From an uncultured Prevotellaceae bacterium (GTDB taxonomy: Bacteria; Bacteroidota; Bacteroidia; Bacteroidales; Bacteroidaceae), in contig CAMVJO010000002.1 in NCBI GenBank assembly GCA_947167835.1, positions 1-51,738 on the forward strand: DNA of 51,738 nt, given 5' to 3'. The notes under the pieces were generated by a model that was given only the letters and a program-made list of their open reading frames with translations, had not been told where the DNA came from and ran no database searches. Positions 51,690-51,738 of the stretch are shown here, piece after piece (position 1 is the stretch's first letter; the number at the start of each line of letters is the position of its first letter). The position numbers and the translations under genes are program-made.

Positions 51690-51738
51690 GGGTTGTTCTA
51701 AGAATTAGTTTAAAATATTGGGAAGTTCTTTTATGGTC
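51690..51738. repeat. MITE-like element, copy F (cut by window end)
   Basis: GGGTTGTTCTAAGAATTAG and on to TTCTTTTATGGTC match the reverse complement of the right end of copy E exactly. The left flank is TAAA. The rest lies outside the window, so the target duplication cannot be checked. Confidence 0.8.

Overview
The window looks like chromosomal DNA from the Bacteroidota, most likely order Bacteroidales and plausibly a Prevotellaceae-type genome; the genus is inferred, not seen. The evidence is a PorQ-type type IX secretion gene next to cmk and ispH, a bifunctional FKP-type fucokinase/GDP-fucose pyrophosphorylase, a TonB protein with the NKEYGAYQLR N-terminus, a DUF4369-like thioredoxin, WG-repeat and CD225 proteins, and repeated Bacteroidota -7 promoter boxes (TAnnTTTG). 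I see no plasmid, prophage or integron genes and no transposase. Thirty-nine protein genes and two tRNA genes can be supported.

Layout. 0-7 kb: tRNA-Phe, tatD, a polyprenyl diphosphate synthase and a tonB gene on the minus strand, then porQ-cmk-ispH on the plus strand. 7-16 kb: an RsmF/NOP-type rRNA methyltransferase, prmA, tdk, an ABC-type ATPase paired with a DUF4435 (TOPRIM-like) protein that resembles the PARIS defence architecture, and a large outer-membrane beta-barrel protein. 16-21 kb: a DNPH1-like hydrolase, a radical SAM protein, tilS, dnaA and tRNA-Ser. 21-25 kb: a minus-strand thyA-folA-5'-nucleotidase operon. 25-33 kb: plsC-type acyltransferase, fkp, a second 5'-nucleotidase, and the two-step agmatine-to-putrescine pair. 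33-37 kb: minus-strand WG-repeat lipoprotein, glutathione peroxidase and a TlpA-like thioredoxin. 37-51.7 kb: dolichol-phosphate-mannose-synthase-like glycosyltransferase, CD225 protein, metallophosphoesterase, Na/Ca antiporter, RecD/Dda-like helicase, fucP, amidase, MCE protein, ABC ATPase, topB, family 2 glycosyltransferase and radC.

How genes work together. fkp and fucP form an L-fucose salvage route to GDP-fucose. thyA, folA, tdk, DNPH1 and two 5'-nucleotidases are nucleotide metabolism genes. The agmatine deiminase and N-carbamoylputrescine amidase make putrescine. porQ belongs to type IX secretion; tonB and the beta-barrel protein belong to the envelope.

The most unusual content is between the genes. 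(1) A MITE-like element of about 187 bp with about 20-bp inverted ends (GGGTWGTTCTAAAAATTAGG) and perfect 4-bp AT-rich target duplications is present in six copies, two of them cut by the window edges; two insertions fall exactly in the stop codon of a gene. (2) Every gene-free gap above 300 bp, and several shorter ones, contains a degenerate tandem array in which a short GC-containing core recurs every 21 bp (22 bp in one or two arrays), although the sequence differs from locus to locus. (3) Six of these arrays are related copies of one larger dispersed repeat, four of which carry a GGG-tract block fitting the G-quadruplex pattern. I do not recognise the 21-bp-phased spacer system from the literature I know, and it is my main candidate for something undescribed.
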